The position numbers and the translations under genes are program-made. From Streptomyces buecherae (GTDB lineage Bacteria; Actinomycetota; Actinomycetes; Streptomycetales; Streptomycetaceae): a stretch of DNA of 64,000 bases. The notes beneath the pieces are model-generated. The model was given only the letters and a program-made list of their open reading frames with translations. It was not told where the DNA came from and did no database searches. This document shows, in pieces, positions 17,665 to 26,360 of the stretch. How positions within the stretch are numbered: position 1 is the first letter of the stretch; each line of letters opens with the position of its first letter. Where the stretch lies: contig NZ_CP060404.1 in the NCBI RefSeq assembly GCF_014295035.1, positions 3,876,501-3,940,500 on the forward strand, given 5' to 3'.

Positions 17665-18771
17665 TCAGCCTCGCGGGGCCTGGCCGGCGCGGTCGACGGC
17701 GGCCTTGGCGAGGATCGCGGAGGTGCCGAGCACGGTTCCGGCCGGGCCCGCGTCGCCGGCCTCGGTGCTCACCGTGCGCTCGCCGAGGAACGCGTGGCTG
17801 GTCCGGTCGAAGATCCACTGCGTCTGCTGGCCACGCGCGGTGCGGGCCACGGCGACGCCCTCGCGCCCGGCCGCGTCCTTGGCCGTGCGGACCACCGTGA
17901 CCCCGGGGATCCTCCCGGCCGCCCGGTAGAGCGCGGCGTTGACCTTCGGCGGCGCCCACGTCTCGGCCAACAGCTCGCCGATCGCGGTGAAGGCCCGCTG
18001 GTCCGGGTCCTGGCCCTGGCCACGGGTCTGCTGCCGGATCAGCTCCAGCAGGGCGACCGGATCGGTGGGCAGCGTGGCGACGTAGGTATGGGTCGGGTTG
18101 GTCACCGACGGGCCGGAACCGGTCGCGCTCGGCCGGGGCGTCGCCCCGGGACGGTCGACGGTGTACACCGGCGCGTCGTCACCCAGCGTGCTGTCGGGCT
18201 TGCCCGCCTCGCGCAGCAGGCCCGGGCGGCTGCCGTCGGCGGCCAGCCACACCTGCCGGGTGTGCGCGGGCGGCAGCGTCACCGAACCGCCGCCGGCGCT
18301 GCGCCCCGCGTAGGCGACCTTGCTCCTGACGTACACGAACTGGTCGGCGCCGACCTCGGGTCGCTCGCCCTCGGCGGCGGCGAGCGCGACGCGGTCCAGC
18401 AGACGGGTCGCCTCGGGCGTCTCCTGGGCCTCGACCCGGGTGCCGTCGCGCGGCTCGTCGTCCGTGGACGACAGGTTCACCGCGACGATGGCGCCGGCCA
18501 CGGCGCAGGCCAGGGCCGGCGCCACGAAGCGGACCTGGAAGCGGCGCCGTGCGGGGCGGGCCGCACGGGCCGTGCGAGCCGTACGGCCGAGGCCGCCGCG
18601 CGCGGCGGCCGGCTCCTCGCGGGCGGCCTCGCGGAGCACGGCCTGCCGCAGCGCGCGCTCGCGCTCCGGGGCCAGGTCGGGGACGGACGGCGGGGGCAGC
18701 AGCGCGGTCATCTCCTGCCGCTCGGCCTCCTCGGGCCGGTCCGGCGTACGGCGTCGCGGGGTGACGTTCAT
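17665..18771 (-). CDS. CU044_5270-family one-pass membrane protein, candidate anti-sigma factor
   Basis: 368 residues: a charged, Arg/Ala-rich cytoplasmic N-terminus (~85 residues), one transmembrane helix (FVAPALACAVAGAIVAVNL) and a ~260-residue extracytoplasmic domain with YVRSKVAYAG and RQVWLAADGS blocks typical of the CU044_5270 family. Its ATG overlaps the sigma-factor stop codon as ATGA, so the two are co-translated. That context suggests it controls the sigma factor; no zinc-type HxxxCxxC anti-sigma motif is visible, so any inhibition would be by another mode. The partner role is inference. Confidence 0.82.
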   Translation of the reverse strand: MNVTPRRRTPDRPEEAERQEMTALLPPPSVPDLAPERERALRQAVLREAAREEPAAARGGLGRTARTARAARPARRRFQVRFVAPALACAVAGAIVAVNLSSTDDEPRDGTRVEAQETPEATRLLDRVALAAAEGERPEVGADQFVYVRSKVAYAGRSAGGGSVTLPPAHTRQVWLAADGSRPGLLREAGKPDSTLGDDAPVYTVDRPGATPRPSATGSGPSVTNPTHTYVATLPTDPVALLELIRQQTRGQGQDPDQRAFTAIGELLAETWAPPKVNAALYRAAGRIPGVTVVRTAKDAAGREGVAVARTARGQQTQWIFDRTSHAFLGERTVSTEAGDAGPAGTVLGTSAILAKAAVDRAGQAPRG

Positions 18772-19562
18772 CCGTGGTTCTCCTGGGTCAGCGACGGGGC
18801 CACGGAGAAGCGGCCCGGCGGGGGCGAGTCGGGGGAGGGTGCGGGGGCCGGCGTCGCCGGGGCGGGGCCGGGGCCGGAGACGACGGTCGGCCACCGGGTG
18901 GCGGCCGGTGACGTCCGCGGGCCCTGCGGGGGCGGCCCGCCGGGCGTGGGCGGCGGTGCCTGCGGAGCCGTGGCCTGACGGCCCTCGCGGCCCTGACTGT
19001 CCTTACGGTCCTGGCTGTCCTCACGGCCCGCGCGGGTCTCGGCGGTCGCCAGTTCGCGCAGCCGGCCACGGGCGCGGGACAGCCGCGAGCGGACGGTGCC
19101 GACCGGCACGCCGAGCACCTCGGCCGCCGTGGCGTAGTCCAGGCCGGCCCAGACGACCAGCGTGAACACCTCGCGGTCGCGGCGGCGCAGCTTGCCGAGG
19201 GCGATGCGGGCGACCCGCAGTTGCTCGGTGTCCGCGAGGTGCGCGACGAGGTCGTCCACGAAGTCCGGGACCGCGCCGCGCTCCGGGACCCGGGCGAGCG
19301 CCACGTCGCGGCGGCGACGGGCCCGGGCGTCGCGGCGCATGACGTTGGTCGCGATGCCCAGCAGCCACGGGCGCAGGCTCTCCTCGCCCGGGCGCACCTT
19401 CTCCCGGCCGCGCCACGCCTCCAGGAACGTGGTCGACACGACGTCCTCGGCCTCCGCCCAGTCGCCGGTCACCCGCAGGGCGTACCGGTACAGCACCTGG
19501 GCGTGCTCGTCGTAGAGCTCCCCCAGGGCGTCGCGGTCCCCGCTACGGAAGCGATGTCTCAT
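18768..19562 (-). CDS. ECF-family RNA polymerase sigma factor with Pro-rich tail
   Basis: Region 2 (FGDR-like RSGDRDALGELYDEHAQVLYR, then DWAEAEDVVSTTFLEAW) and region 4 (LRRRDREVFTLVVWAGLDYA leading to VPVGTVRSRLSRARGRLREL) are clear, so this is a promoter-specifying sigma-70 of the ECF group. The last ~75 residues form an unusual Asp/Ser/Gln- then Pro-rich tail that is probably disordered. Start placed at ATG 19562-19560; GTG codons at 19574 and 19583 are alternatives. It is translationally coupled to the CU044_5270-like gene and divergent from a secreted protein that could be a target. Confidence 0.93.
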   Translation of the reverse strand: MRHRFRSGDRDALGELYDEHAQVLYRYALRVTGDWAEAEDVVSTTFLEAWRGREKVRPGEESLRPWLLGIATNVMRRDARARRRRDVALARVPERGAVPDFVDDLVAHLADTEQLRVARIALGKLRRRDREVFTLVVWAGLDYATAAEVLGVPVGTVRSRLSRARGRLRELATAETRAGREDSQDRKDSQGREGRQATAPQAPPPTPGGPPPQGPRTSPAATRWPTVVSGPGPAPATPAPAPSPDSPPPGRFSVAPSLTQENHG

Positions 19563-19694
19563 GAGTGATTCCACACTGAGCACTGCCTCCCGCGCCGCCC
19601 CGGTTCCGGTGACCTGCGCCACAGGCCGCGCCCCGCCCGGCGGAGAGTGACGCGGGTCATGGGAACTCCGGCGCGCGGACGCGCAGTGCTGATC

Positions 19695-21308
19695 ATGACT
19701 ACTTCTCCGTTGCCCCCATCCCCCCGGATGCCCCGCCGAACCGCCCTGCGGGCGCTGGCCGTGGCCGCCACCGTCGTCGCCGGCACCCTGCCCACCTGGA
19801 ACGCCTCGGCCTCCGAGACCGCGCCCGCCGGCCGGGCCGCCATCACCGCCGAGCAGCCGACGTACACCCTCACCATCCACCACATCGGCCGCGACGGGCG
19901 CCCCTCGAAGTTCTACAAGACCACCCTCACCGAGTTCGCCGGGGAGGGCACGAGGCACGGCTTCGAGGCGGAGGGGGACACCGGCGTCACCACCGTACGG
20001 CTGCCCAAGGGCCGGTACCTGCTCGCCGCCATGGTGTGGAGCGGCATCTCGTCGGAGGGCACGGACTGGCTGGTGCAGCCGAGGCTCGACCTCGACCACG
20101 ACACGTCCATCACGGTCGACGCCCGGAACGCCAAGCTGGTCGACGTGCGACCCCCGGACAGCACGGCCGACTTCCGGCTCGGCAACATGGGGCTGTCGGC
20201 CGAGTACGACGGCGTCGTCCGGGAGACCAACATGGCCATCGCGACGCCCACCCTGCGCGTCGCCCACCTGGGTCCGGCCGCCGAGGCCGGCTCGGTCAAG
20301 ACGTGGTACGACTCGTACTGGGCCACCAAGCAGCACAGCTACGCGCTGGGCAACGTCGTCACCGGCGACCGCGCGCCGACCGGGCTCTACCGCCGCCCGG
20401 CCGCCAAGGACCTGGGCGAGATCAAGATCCGCGGCGCCGCCCGCCCGGGCACCGAGGGCACGTCCGTGCTGAACGTCTCGCCCAGCACCGACCTGTCCAC
20501 CGCATTCCCGCTGCCGGTGCCCGCCCCCGGCACCACCAGCCTCCTCGTCGAACCGGCGCGCGGGCCCTACGACATCGGCTACACCACCCCCCGCGACGAG
20601 GAGGGCCAGGGCGGAGCCACGTACGAGGCCCAGAACGTCACCACCCGGCCCGGCCACACCACCACGCGCACCTTCAACAACGCCGTCTTCGGCCCCAGCC
20701 TCCCGGGCGGCGCCGGCGTCGTACGGGACGGCAACCGCCTCACCGTCGACGTCCCGCTGCTCACCGACGGCGAGGGCCACGCGCCATCCACCCCGGAGTA
20801 CGACACGGCGCGGACCACGCTGTACCGCGACGGGAAGCGCGTGAAGACCGTGACGGGCGAGCCCGGCCAGGCCACCTTCGACGTGCCGGCCGACCGGGCC
20901 ACCTACCGCGTCACGGCCACCGCGCGGCGCACCGGAGCGCCCGGCGCCGCCACCACCGTGACCGCGTCGTGGACCTTCGCCTCCCGGCAGACCAACGGCA
21001 GGGTCGCGGTGCCGGTGAGCGCGGTGCGGTTCACGCCGACGCTCGACCTGACCGGTGCCGCGCCGGCCGACACGGCGCTGCGCGTCCCGGTCGCCGTACA
21101 GGGCGCCGCCACGGGCCACACGCGCGCGCTTGAGGTCGCGTACTCGGTCGACGGCGGCACGTCCTGGCAGCGGACCGCGGTGGTACGCGGCGTCGCGACC
21201 ATCCCGGCCCAGCGGTCCGGCACCAGCGTCTCGCTCCGCGCCAGGCTGACCGACACCGCGGGCAACACGCTCACCCAGACCGCGATCGGCGCCTACCGCA
21301 CGCGGTGA
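19695..21308 (+). CDS. Secreted protein of unknown function
   Basis: 537 residues with a twin-arginine-bearing signal sequence (RMPRRTALRALAVAATVVAGTL, hydrophobic core ~residues 15-30, Ala-x-Ala-like end at NASAS). The mature part is rich in beta-type sequence; it resembles the non-catalytic middle and C-terminal regions of large Streptomyces secreted S8 peptidases (YTLTIHHIGRDG, PKGRYLLAA, VDARNAKLVDV), but no Asp/His/Ser protease triad motif was seen, so it is not itself an obvious protease. Start uncertain: ATG 19695 is used; GTG 19647 and ATG 19659 are alternatives. Divergent from the sigma-factor operon. Confidence 0.8.
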   Translation: MTTSPLPPSPRMPRRTALRALAVAATVVAGTLPTWNASASETAPAGRAAITAEQPTYTLTIHHIGRDGRPSKFYKTTLTEFAGEGTRHGFEAEGDTGVTTVRLPKGRYLLAAMVWSGISSEGTDWLVQPRLDLDHDTSITVDARNAKLVDVRPPDSTADFRLGNMGLSAEYDGVVRETNMAIATPTLRVAHLGPAAEAGSVKTWYDSYWATKQHSYALGNVVTGDRAPTGLYRRPAAKDLGEIKIRGAARPGTEGTSVLNVSPSTDLSTAFPLPVPAPGTTSLLVEPARGPYDIGYTTPRDEEGQGGATYEAQNVTTRPGHTTTRTFNNAVFGPSLPGGAGVVRDGNRLTVDVPLLTDGEGHAPSTPEYDTARTTLYRDGKRVKTVTGEPGQATFDVPADRATYRVTATARRTGAPGAATTVTASWTFASRQTNGRVAVPVSAVRFTPTLDLTGAAPADTALRVPVAVQGAATGHTRALEVAYSVDGGTSWQRTAVVRGVATIPAQRSGTSVSLRARLTDTAGNTLTQTAIGAYRTR

Positions 21309-21313
21309 CCCAC

Positions 21314-21359
21314 CCGGCCCGGCCGGCCGCCGCCCCCGCGCGGCGCCCGGCCGGGCCGG
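21314..21359. terminator. Bidirectional GC-rich terminator hairpin
   Basis: Perfect 13-bp arms (CCGGCCCGGCCGG and CCGGCCGGGCCGG) just after the secreted-protein stop and just before the stop of the convergent epimerase gene. Confidence 0.65.
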
Positions 21360-21407
21360 CACCCCGCGCGGCGGGGCCGGCCGGGGTCCGGGGCCGGGTC
21401 ACGTGGT

Positions 21408-22277
21408 TCAGAACCGCTTCCAGCGCCAGGTCGTCGAGACCTCCAGCGGGTCGATGGGCGTCACCAGGCGCGGCACCGTGTTGAGGCCGTTCGGCGGGCC
21501 CGACTGCGGCTCCACGCACACCGCCTCCTCCTGCTCGTCGTAGACCACCACCCACTGCGCCCCGCTGGTGATGGTCAGCTCCAACTGGGTGGGCCAGGTC
21601 AGCGTGACGTCCACGCCGTCCGGCATCCCGAAGCAGTCGTCCCACGGGCCGGGCCCGGGCTCGACGCGCCGCCCGGTGGGCAGGTGGTCCACGCCCCGCT
21701 CCTCCTGCCACGCGGGGTCGAACGCGATCTGCACCGGCGCGCCGGTCGGGCCGAGCTGGCGCAGGAACCACGGGTGCCAGCCGGCCTGCGCGGGGAAGGA
21801 GTCGCCGCGCGACTCGACGCCCATCGTCAACGTCAGCGCGTCGTCGGTCAGTTCGAAGGTCTGGGTGACGCGCCCGCGGTACGGCCAGGGGTCGGTCAGG
21901 TCGCAGTAGAAGGTGGCGGACTGGTCGTCGACCGTCGCGGTGCGCCAGGGCTGGTCGCGGACCGTACCGTGAATGGCGTGCGGCGTCGCGTTGATCGGCA
22001 TCTGGTGCCGTACGCCACCGCTACGGGCCGCCCCGTCGCCCCCGCCCGGCGCGGTGACGAAGCTGCGGAACTGGCCCAGCTCGATCCGCCCGCACCAGGG
22101 CGCCATCGGGAAGGAGCCGTACCGGTCGCCCTGGCGCAACACCTCCAGGTCGTTGATGATCAGCGAGCTGATGCGGCAGCCGTCCTCCGGACGGATCGTC
22201 AACTCCGCGAATCCGGGTGCCACCAGCCGTACGTCGCGCGCCCCCGGGGCGCCATCCGTGGTCTCTTGGGTGCTCAC
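21408..22277 (-). CDS. Aldose 1-epimerase family protein
   Basis: 289 residues, GTG start (MSTQETTDGAPGARDV). The galactose-mutarotase fold is indicated by APWCGRIELGQF near residue 60, NATPHAIHGTVRDQPW (conserved catalytic His), GWHPWF (second His region) and a late CVEPQSGPPNG with the catalytic-type Glu. It interconverts sugar anomers; the substrate sugar cannot be named. No sugar-utilisation genes adjoin. Confidence 0.9.
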   Translation of the reverse strand: MSTQETTDGAPGARDVRLVAPGFAELTIRPEDGCRISSLIINDLEVLRQGDRYGSFPMAPWCGRIELGQFRSFVTAPGGGDGAARSGGVRHQMPINATPHAIHGTVRDQPWRTATVDDQSATFYCDLTDPWPYRGRVTQTFELTDDALTLTMGVESRGDSFPAQAGWHPWFLRQLGPTGAPVQIAFDPAWQEERGVDHLPTGRRVEPGPGPWDDCFGMPDGVDVTLTWPTQLELTITSGAQWVVVYDEQEEAVCVEPQSGPPNGLNTVPRLVTPIDPLEVSTTWRWKRF

Positions 22278-22456
22278 CCCGCCGACCCTAACGGCGCTCC
22301 CGGGCCCGCGTCCCGCTGCCCACCGCGTGCCGCGCCACCTGGGTCGCCCGGCGTCATTCCGCCCCCCGCCGACGCCCGCCCGCTCCGGCGCACGCCCCCA
22401 CGGCCCGCCCGGGCGGCGACCCCCGCCCGGGCGCCGTCTCGGACGCCGGTACGGCC

Positions 22457-23515
22457 CTACCTGCGGCGGCGCAGCACGCGGCCCACGACGACCGCCGAGG
22501 CGAGCACGGCCGCCGCGGCGGGCGCGGCCCAGCGCAGGGTGGCCACGGTGGACGCGGTCTCGGGCGCGGGCACCGGCGCGTACCGGCCGCGCGGCGGCGC
22601 GTGGTCCACCTCCTCGGCGCTTCGGCCGATCATCGTGCGCCGCGCGTGCGCCGCCTCGGCCGGCGGCACCTCCGCCGCCGCCGCCGAGCCACCGAGCGCG
22701 TCCGGCTCCAGCGAGGACGGCGGTACCTCGGTCTCGAAGAGCGAGGACGCGGTCGCGTCGGCGGGCTGCTCGACCACGCCGGCGTCCCCGCTCACGGCGT
22801 CCCCGCTCACGTCGTCCTGGGACAGCTCGTCCGCGGTCGCGTCGTCCCCGGGCAGGTCGTCCCCTGGCGCGTCACCGCTGGCCGCGTCATCCCGCGACAC
22901 GTCGTCCGGCTTACCGCCCGGCGCGGCGGCGGGTGCCCCCTCCGCCGACCCGGGCGATCCGGCCGGTCCGTCCGGCGCGCCGGCCTCGGCCTCCCCGTCC
23001 GCGTCCGCGTCCGTGTCAGCCGTAGCGCCGGCCTCGGTCGCGTCGTCGGCCGTCGCCGGTGCGGTCGGGGTCGGTTCGGCCGCCAGGTCCGCGGCCAACT
23101 CCTCGGCGAACCGGTCGAGGAGGCGGCGGGCCGCCGAGGCCACCGTCTCCGCGTCGAACTCGGTCAGCCGGCCCTCGCCGTCCGTCAGCTCGACCTCGCC
23201 GGCGCAGCGCAGCGTGGTGCCGCCGTCAGTCGCCTGCGGGGCCACGGCCAGGGTCACCGTCACGCCGGCGCCGCCGCGCGACTCGGCGCCGTCGCCCGCG
23301 TACTCGACCCGGTCGCCGTGCTCGGCGATGTGCAGCACGCCCCGGTAGGTGATGGAGGAGCCACCGATGCGCAGCCGCAGCCGGCCGGCGATGGCGTCTG
23401 AGCCGGCGTCATCGTCCTGCTGGAGCCCGGGCAGGCAGCGGGCGATGCGCGCGGGCTCGGTGAGCGCGCGCCGTACGTCGTCTACGGGAACCGGGACGAA
23501 CACCTCATGCTCCAT
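22457..23515 (-). CDS. SRPBCC (CoxG-like) protein with acidic linker and C-terminal membrane anchor
   Basis: Residues 1-150 are a START/SRPBCC lipid-binding-type domain of the CoxG subfamily (MEHEVFVPVPVDDVRRALTE, IARCLPGLQQ, LRLRIGGSSITYRG). Residues ~155-320 are an extremely Asp/Glu/Ala/Ser/Pro-rich linker with repeated DD and SGD units. The protein ends with one hydrophobic helix (APAAAAVLASAVVVG) and RRRR, so it is predicted to be a tail-anchored protein with the domain in the cytoplasm. Real CoxG proteins belong to CO dehydrogenase clusters; none is present here, so the role is unknown. Confidence 0.85.
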   Translation of the reverse strand: MEHEVFVPVPVDDVRRALTEPARIARCLPGLQQDDDAGSDAIAGRLRLRIGGSSITYRGVLHIAEHGDRVEYAGDGAESRGGAGVTVTLAVAPQATDGGTTLRCAGEVELTDGEGRLTEFDAETVASAARRLLDRFAEELAADLAAEPTPTAPATADDATEAGATADTDADADGEAEAGAPDGPAGSPGSAEGAPAAAPGGKPDDVSRDDAASGDAPGDDLPGDDATADELSQDDVSGDAVSGDAGVVEQPADATASSLFETEVPPSSLEPDALGGSAAAAEVPPAEAAHARRTMIGRSAEEVDHAPPRGRYAPVPAPETASTVATLRWAAPAAAAVLASAVVVGRVLRRRR

Positions 23516-23738
23516 GACCCCCGAGCGTACTCACCGCGTCCGGGATCAGACATCGTCGCGTCCACATTCACCGCGCCGCGTCGCCACCCCGACCACCCCG
23601 CCATGGACGCACCGTCACGGACACGGCCCCGACCACCACCGTAAGTGACATGGCTACGACAATCACACCCGGGCCGACCCCGTCCACCGCCCGCCCCCAG
23701 CCGGCCCCAACATCCTCGCGCCAGCGCGGGTCCCCGCC

Positions 23739-25406
23739 TCAGCCCGTCCCGTAGCGCGGGTGCGTCAGTGTGGAGGTGGGCGCGCCCGGCCGGTGCCGGC
23801 GTTCCGCCTGTCGGTGCGCGGCGCGCAGCGCCCGGGGGGTGAGCGAGCGCAGCGCGGGCCGCGCCGCGGGCAGTCGCAGCTTTGGCCGGTCGCGGGCGGC
23901 CAGCACGAAGCCCCAGTCACCGGACGGGCCCGACCCGCGCTCGCCGCCGCCTGACCGCTCCGGGTCGCGCGCGAGGCGCCCGACCACGCCGTACGGGACC
24001 GTGCGCAGCCCGACGGAGCGCACCGTCGCGTCGACCGTCCAGTACGCCCGCGGGCGCCCGTCGAGCGGCCCCGCGTGTACGGCGAGCCGCGCGTCGGGCC
24101 GCATCACCCGGCGCACGAGGCCGTAGAACTCCTGCGAGTAGAGCTTGGTACTGGCCGTCAGGCCCGGGTCGGGCAGGTCGGAGAGGACCACGTCGTAGCC
24201 GCCGCCCGGTTGGCCGCCGGGGCTCGGGCCGCCGGGCCGGCCGCGCTCGCGCAGCCAGCCGAAGGCGTCCGCCCGCACCACCCGCACCCGCGGGTCATCG
24301 AGCGCGCGCTGGTTGAGCCGGCTGAGCCCGGGGTCCGTGCGCGCCAGCTCCACCACCTCGCCGTCGACTTCGACCACCGTCACCGTGCGCACTCCGGGGT
24401 AGCGCAGCACCTCGCGCAGGGCGAGCCCGTCACCACCGCCGAGGACGAGCACCCGCGCGTGCGGGCCGGCCATCGCCGGGTGGACCAGGGCCTCGTGGTA
24501 GCGGAACTCGTCGCGCGCGCTCACCCGCAACTCGCCGTCGAGGTACAGGGCGAGCGGCGCCCCGGCCGAGCCGGCCCCGGCCCCGCCCGTGATGACGACC
24601 TCCTGCACGTCCGTGTGGACGGCCACCCGCACGTCGGGCCCGTACACCGCGCGCCGCGCCGCGCCCTCGAACGGTTCGGTCAGCACCGCGCCGCTGGCCA
24701 ACAGGAGCAGCACCAGGCCGTTCGCGGCGATCAGCGTGCCGCGCTGGCGCGGCGACAGGTCGCGCCGGAAGACCCACAGCACCAGCGCCCCGCCCACGAC
24801 GACGTTGACCGCGCCGGTCAGCAGGGCGCCGAGTAACTGGCCGAACCGTGGCAACAGCAGGAAGGGGAAGGCCAGTCCGCCGACGAGCGCGCCGACGTAG
24901 TCCGCGGCGAACAGGTCGGCGACCGCCCCGCCCGCGTCCTGCCGCCGCACCCGCTGGATCAGCGTCATCAGCAGCGGCACCTCGGCGCCGATCAGCACGC
25001 CGATGGCCAACGAGAAGCCGACGATGGCCCACCGGGTGTCCCCGTACCACGCGAAGCACGCGTACAGCGCCATCGCCGACGCCCCGCCGACCAGCGCGAG
25101 CAGCGCCTCGACGACCCCGAACGCCAACGCCGCCCGCACCCGCAGCCGCTTGGCCAGCAGCGAGCCCGTGCCCATCGCGAAGACCATGACGGACAGCACG
25201 ACGGACGCCTGGGTGACCGAGTCACCCGTCAAGTACGAGGCGAGCGCGACGAGTTCGAGTTCGTACACGAGACCGCAGGCCGCGCAGACGAACACGGTGG
25301 CCAGGACGGCGAACCGCCCGGCCGGGGCCGGCACCCGGGACGGCCCCGCGGGCCCCGTCGGCGATTCCTCGGCAACGGACACAAGGGGCACCGGCGGGTC
25401 GATCAT
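23739..25406 (-). CDS. Membrane spermidine-synthase-like (polyamine aminopropyltransferase) protein
   Basis: 555 residues: about seven N-terminal membrane helices (residues ~25-250) followed by a Rossmann methyltransferase-like spermidine synthase domain with VLVLGGGDGLALREVL (nucleotide loop), VEVDGEVVELAR, VVRADAFGWL and YDVVLSDLPDP. Such fusions are common in actinobacteria; the true substrate is not established. A rare TTA leucine codon occurs in frame at 24836-24834, suggesting bldA (tRNA-Leu UUA) dependence. Start ATG 25406-25404 (MIDPPVPLV) preferred; ATG 25439 is an alternative. Probably co-transcribed with the DUF2617 gene 125 bases upstream. Confidence 0.9.
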   Translation of the reverse strand: MIDPPVPLVSVAEESPTGPAGPSRVPAPAGRFAVLATVFVCAACGLVYELELVALASYLTGDSVTQASVVLSVMVFAMGTGSLLAKRLRVRAALAFGVVEALLALVGGASAMALYACFAWYGDTRWAIVGFSLAIGVLIGAEVPLLMTLIQRVRRQDAGGAVADLFAADYVGALVGGLAFPFLLLPRFGQLLGALLTGAVNVVVGGALVLWVFRRDLSPRQRGTLIAANGLVLLLLASGAVLTEPFEGAARRAVYGPDVRVAVHTDVQEVVITGGAGAGSAGAPLALYLDGELRVSARDEFRYHEALVHPAMAGPHARVLVLGGGDGLALREVLRYPGVRTVTVVEVDGEVVELARTDPGLSRLNQRALDDPRVRVVRADAFGWLRERGRPGGPSPGGQPGGGYDVVLSDLPDPGLTASTKLYSQEFYGLVRRVMRPDARLAVHAGPLDGRPRAYWTVDATVRSVGLRTVPYGVVGRLARDPERSGGGERGSGPSGDWGFVLAARDRPKLRLPAARPALRSLTPRALRAAHRQAERRHRPGAPTSTLTHPRYGTG

Positions 25407-25531
25407 GGGGTGAACGTTACGTGACCCCCGTCTCACCATCGGTCACTCACACGGGGGGAATGCATCGCATTTCAGGGCATTCGCGGTTCAACCGCGCCTC
25501 CCGCGGGCACCGTTGAGCGCCCCGCGCGCGA

Positions 25532-26050
25532 CTACAGCGCCGCCACCACGCGCGCGCCCAGCCGCGTGCGCGTGGCCACCAGGCACCCCTCCTGCGGGTA
25601 CGCGTGCCAGGTGCGCCAGCCGATCTGCCCCTCCTGCCGGTGGGCGAGCATGGCCGTGAACGCGTGCGGGCTGCCCGGGAAGGTGCCGGCGAGGCCGTGC
25701 GGGTGGTCGGCGACCAGCGCCAGCAACTCCTGCGCGCGCCCCGCGAAGGAGCCGCGCGAGAGGGTCTCGATGCGCGCCGCGAACTCGTACTCCCGCCCTT
25801 CGAGCAGCTTGGACACGCCGAGCGGGAGGGGGGTACTACTTCCGGGCATGCACGCCACCGTCTCCGAACAACGCCCGTCACGGCCCTCCAGGAGGACTTG
25901 GTGCGAGGCGCCGAGCAGCCGTAACTGCACGGCGGCGGAGCCGAGTTGCAGGTCGAGGACGGCGAGCGCGGGCTGCGGTTCGCGGCCCAGGCACCAGGCG
26001 AGGTCGGAGGCACGGGTATCGGTGTAGGAAGTCTTGAGGATCGTGAGCAT
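25532..26050 (-). CDS. DUF2617 family protein
   Basis: 172-residue soluble protein with the DUF2617 pattern (LDLQLGSAAVQLRLLGASHQV, VACMPGSSTPLPLG, GRIETLSRGSFAGR-like segment, IGWRTWHAYPQEG). Function unknown, but the family is habitually next to spermidine-synthase-like genes, as here. Start ATG 26050-26048 with GGAG seven bases upstream. Contains an in-frame TTA codon at 25924-25922, as does the downstream gene. Confidence 0.9.
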   Translation of the reverse strand: MLTILKTSYTDTRASDLAWCLGREPQPALAVLDLQLGSAAVQLRLLGASHQVLLEGRDGRCSETVACMPGSSTPLPLGVSKLLEGREYEFAARIETLSRGSFAGRAQELLALVADHPHGLAGTFPGSPHAFTAMLAHRQEGQIGWRTWHAYPQEGCLVATRTRLGARVVAAL

Positions 26051-26360
26051 GGGTCGGCTCCGGAAGCACGCAGTGGAAGATGGGCCGGCCCTTATCCCCC
26101 ATAAGGCAACCCCCATCCCGAGGGGACCAGGGGGTCACTATGCGCCGGCTGCTGACCACGTGGGGTCCGTGGGGTCCATAGGGTCCGAGAGACACGGAAT
26201 CATGAAATGCGTGGCGGCACAGCCTTTTTACCCATCTTCACCAGGTTTCCATCCCCCCGAGCGCCCCCCAGATCAATTGTTCAACGTTTGAGCGCCCGAC
26301 GGGCCTCAGCCCGCCGGGCGCATATGCAAAACCAGCACGAGCCAGCCGCATTTCCGGCTT
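26051..26360. other. Intergenic region with short repeats and a terminator
   Basis: No gene supported. It contains three near-identical TGGGGTCCG/ATAGGGTCC units at 26160-26186 in the presumed promoter of the DUF2617 gene, and the terminator of the Gly/Cys-rich gene at 26292-26321. Base composition is lower in G+C than the surrounding genes. Confidence 0.5.
26292..26321 (-). terminator. Hairpin after the Gly/Cys-rich gene
   Basis: GCGCCCG-CGGGC and GCCCG-CGGGCGC arms with one central mismatch and a four-base loop, 40 bases beyond the stop codon of the upstream gene on the minus strand. Confidence 0.55.

Noticed and set aside
19695..21308. Subtilisin-like protease call for the secreted protein
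   Set aside because: Overall resemblance is only to non-catalytic parts; no Asp, His or Ser catalytic motif seen.
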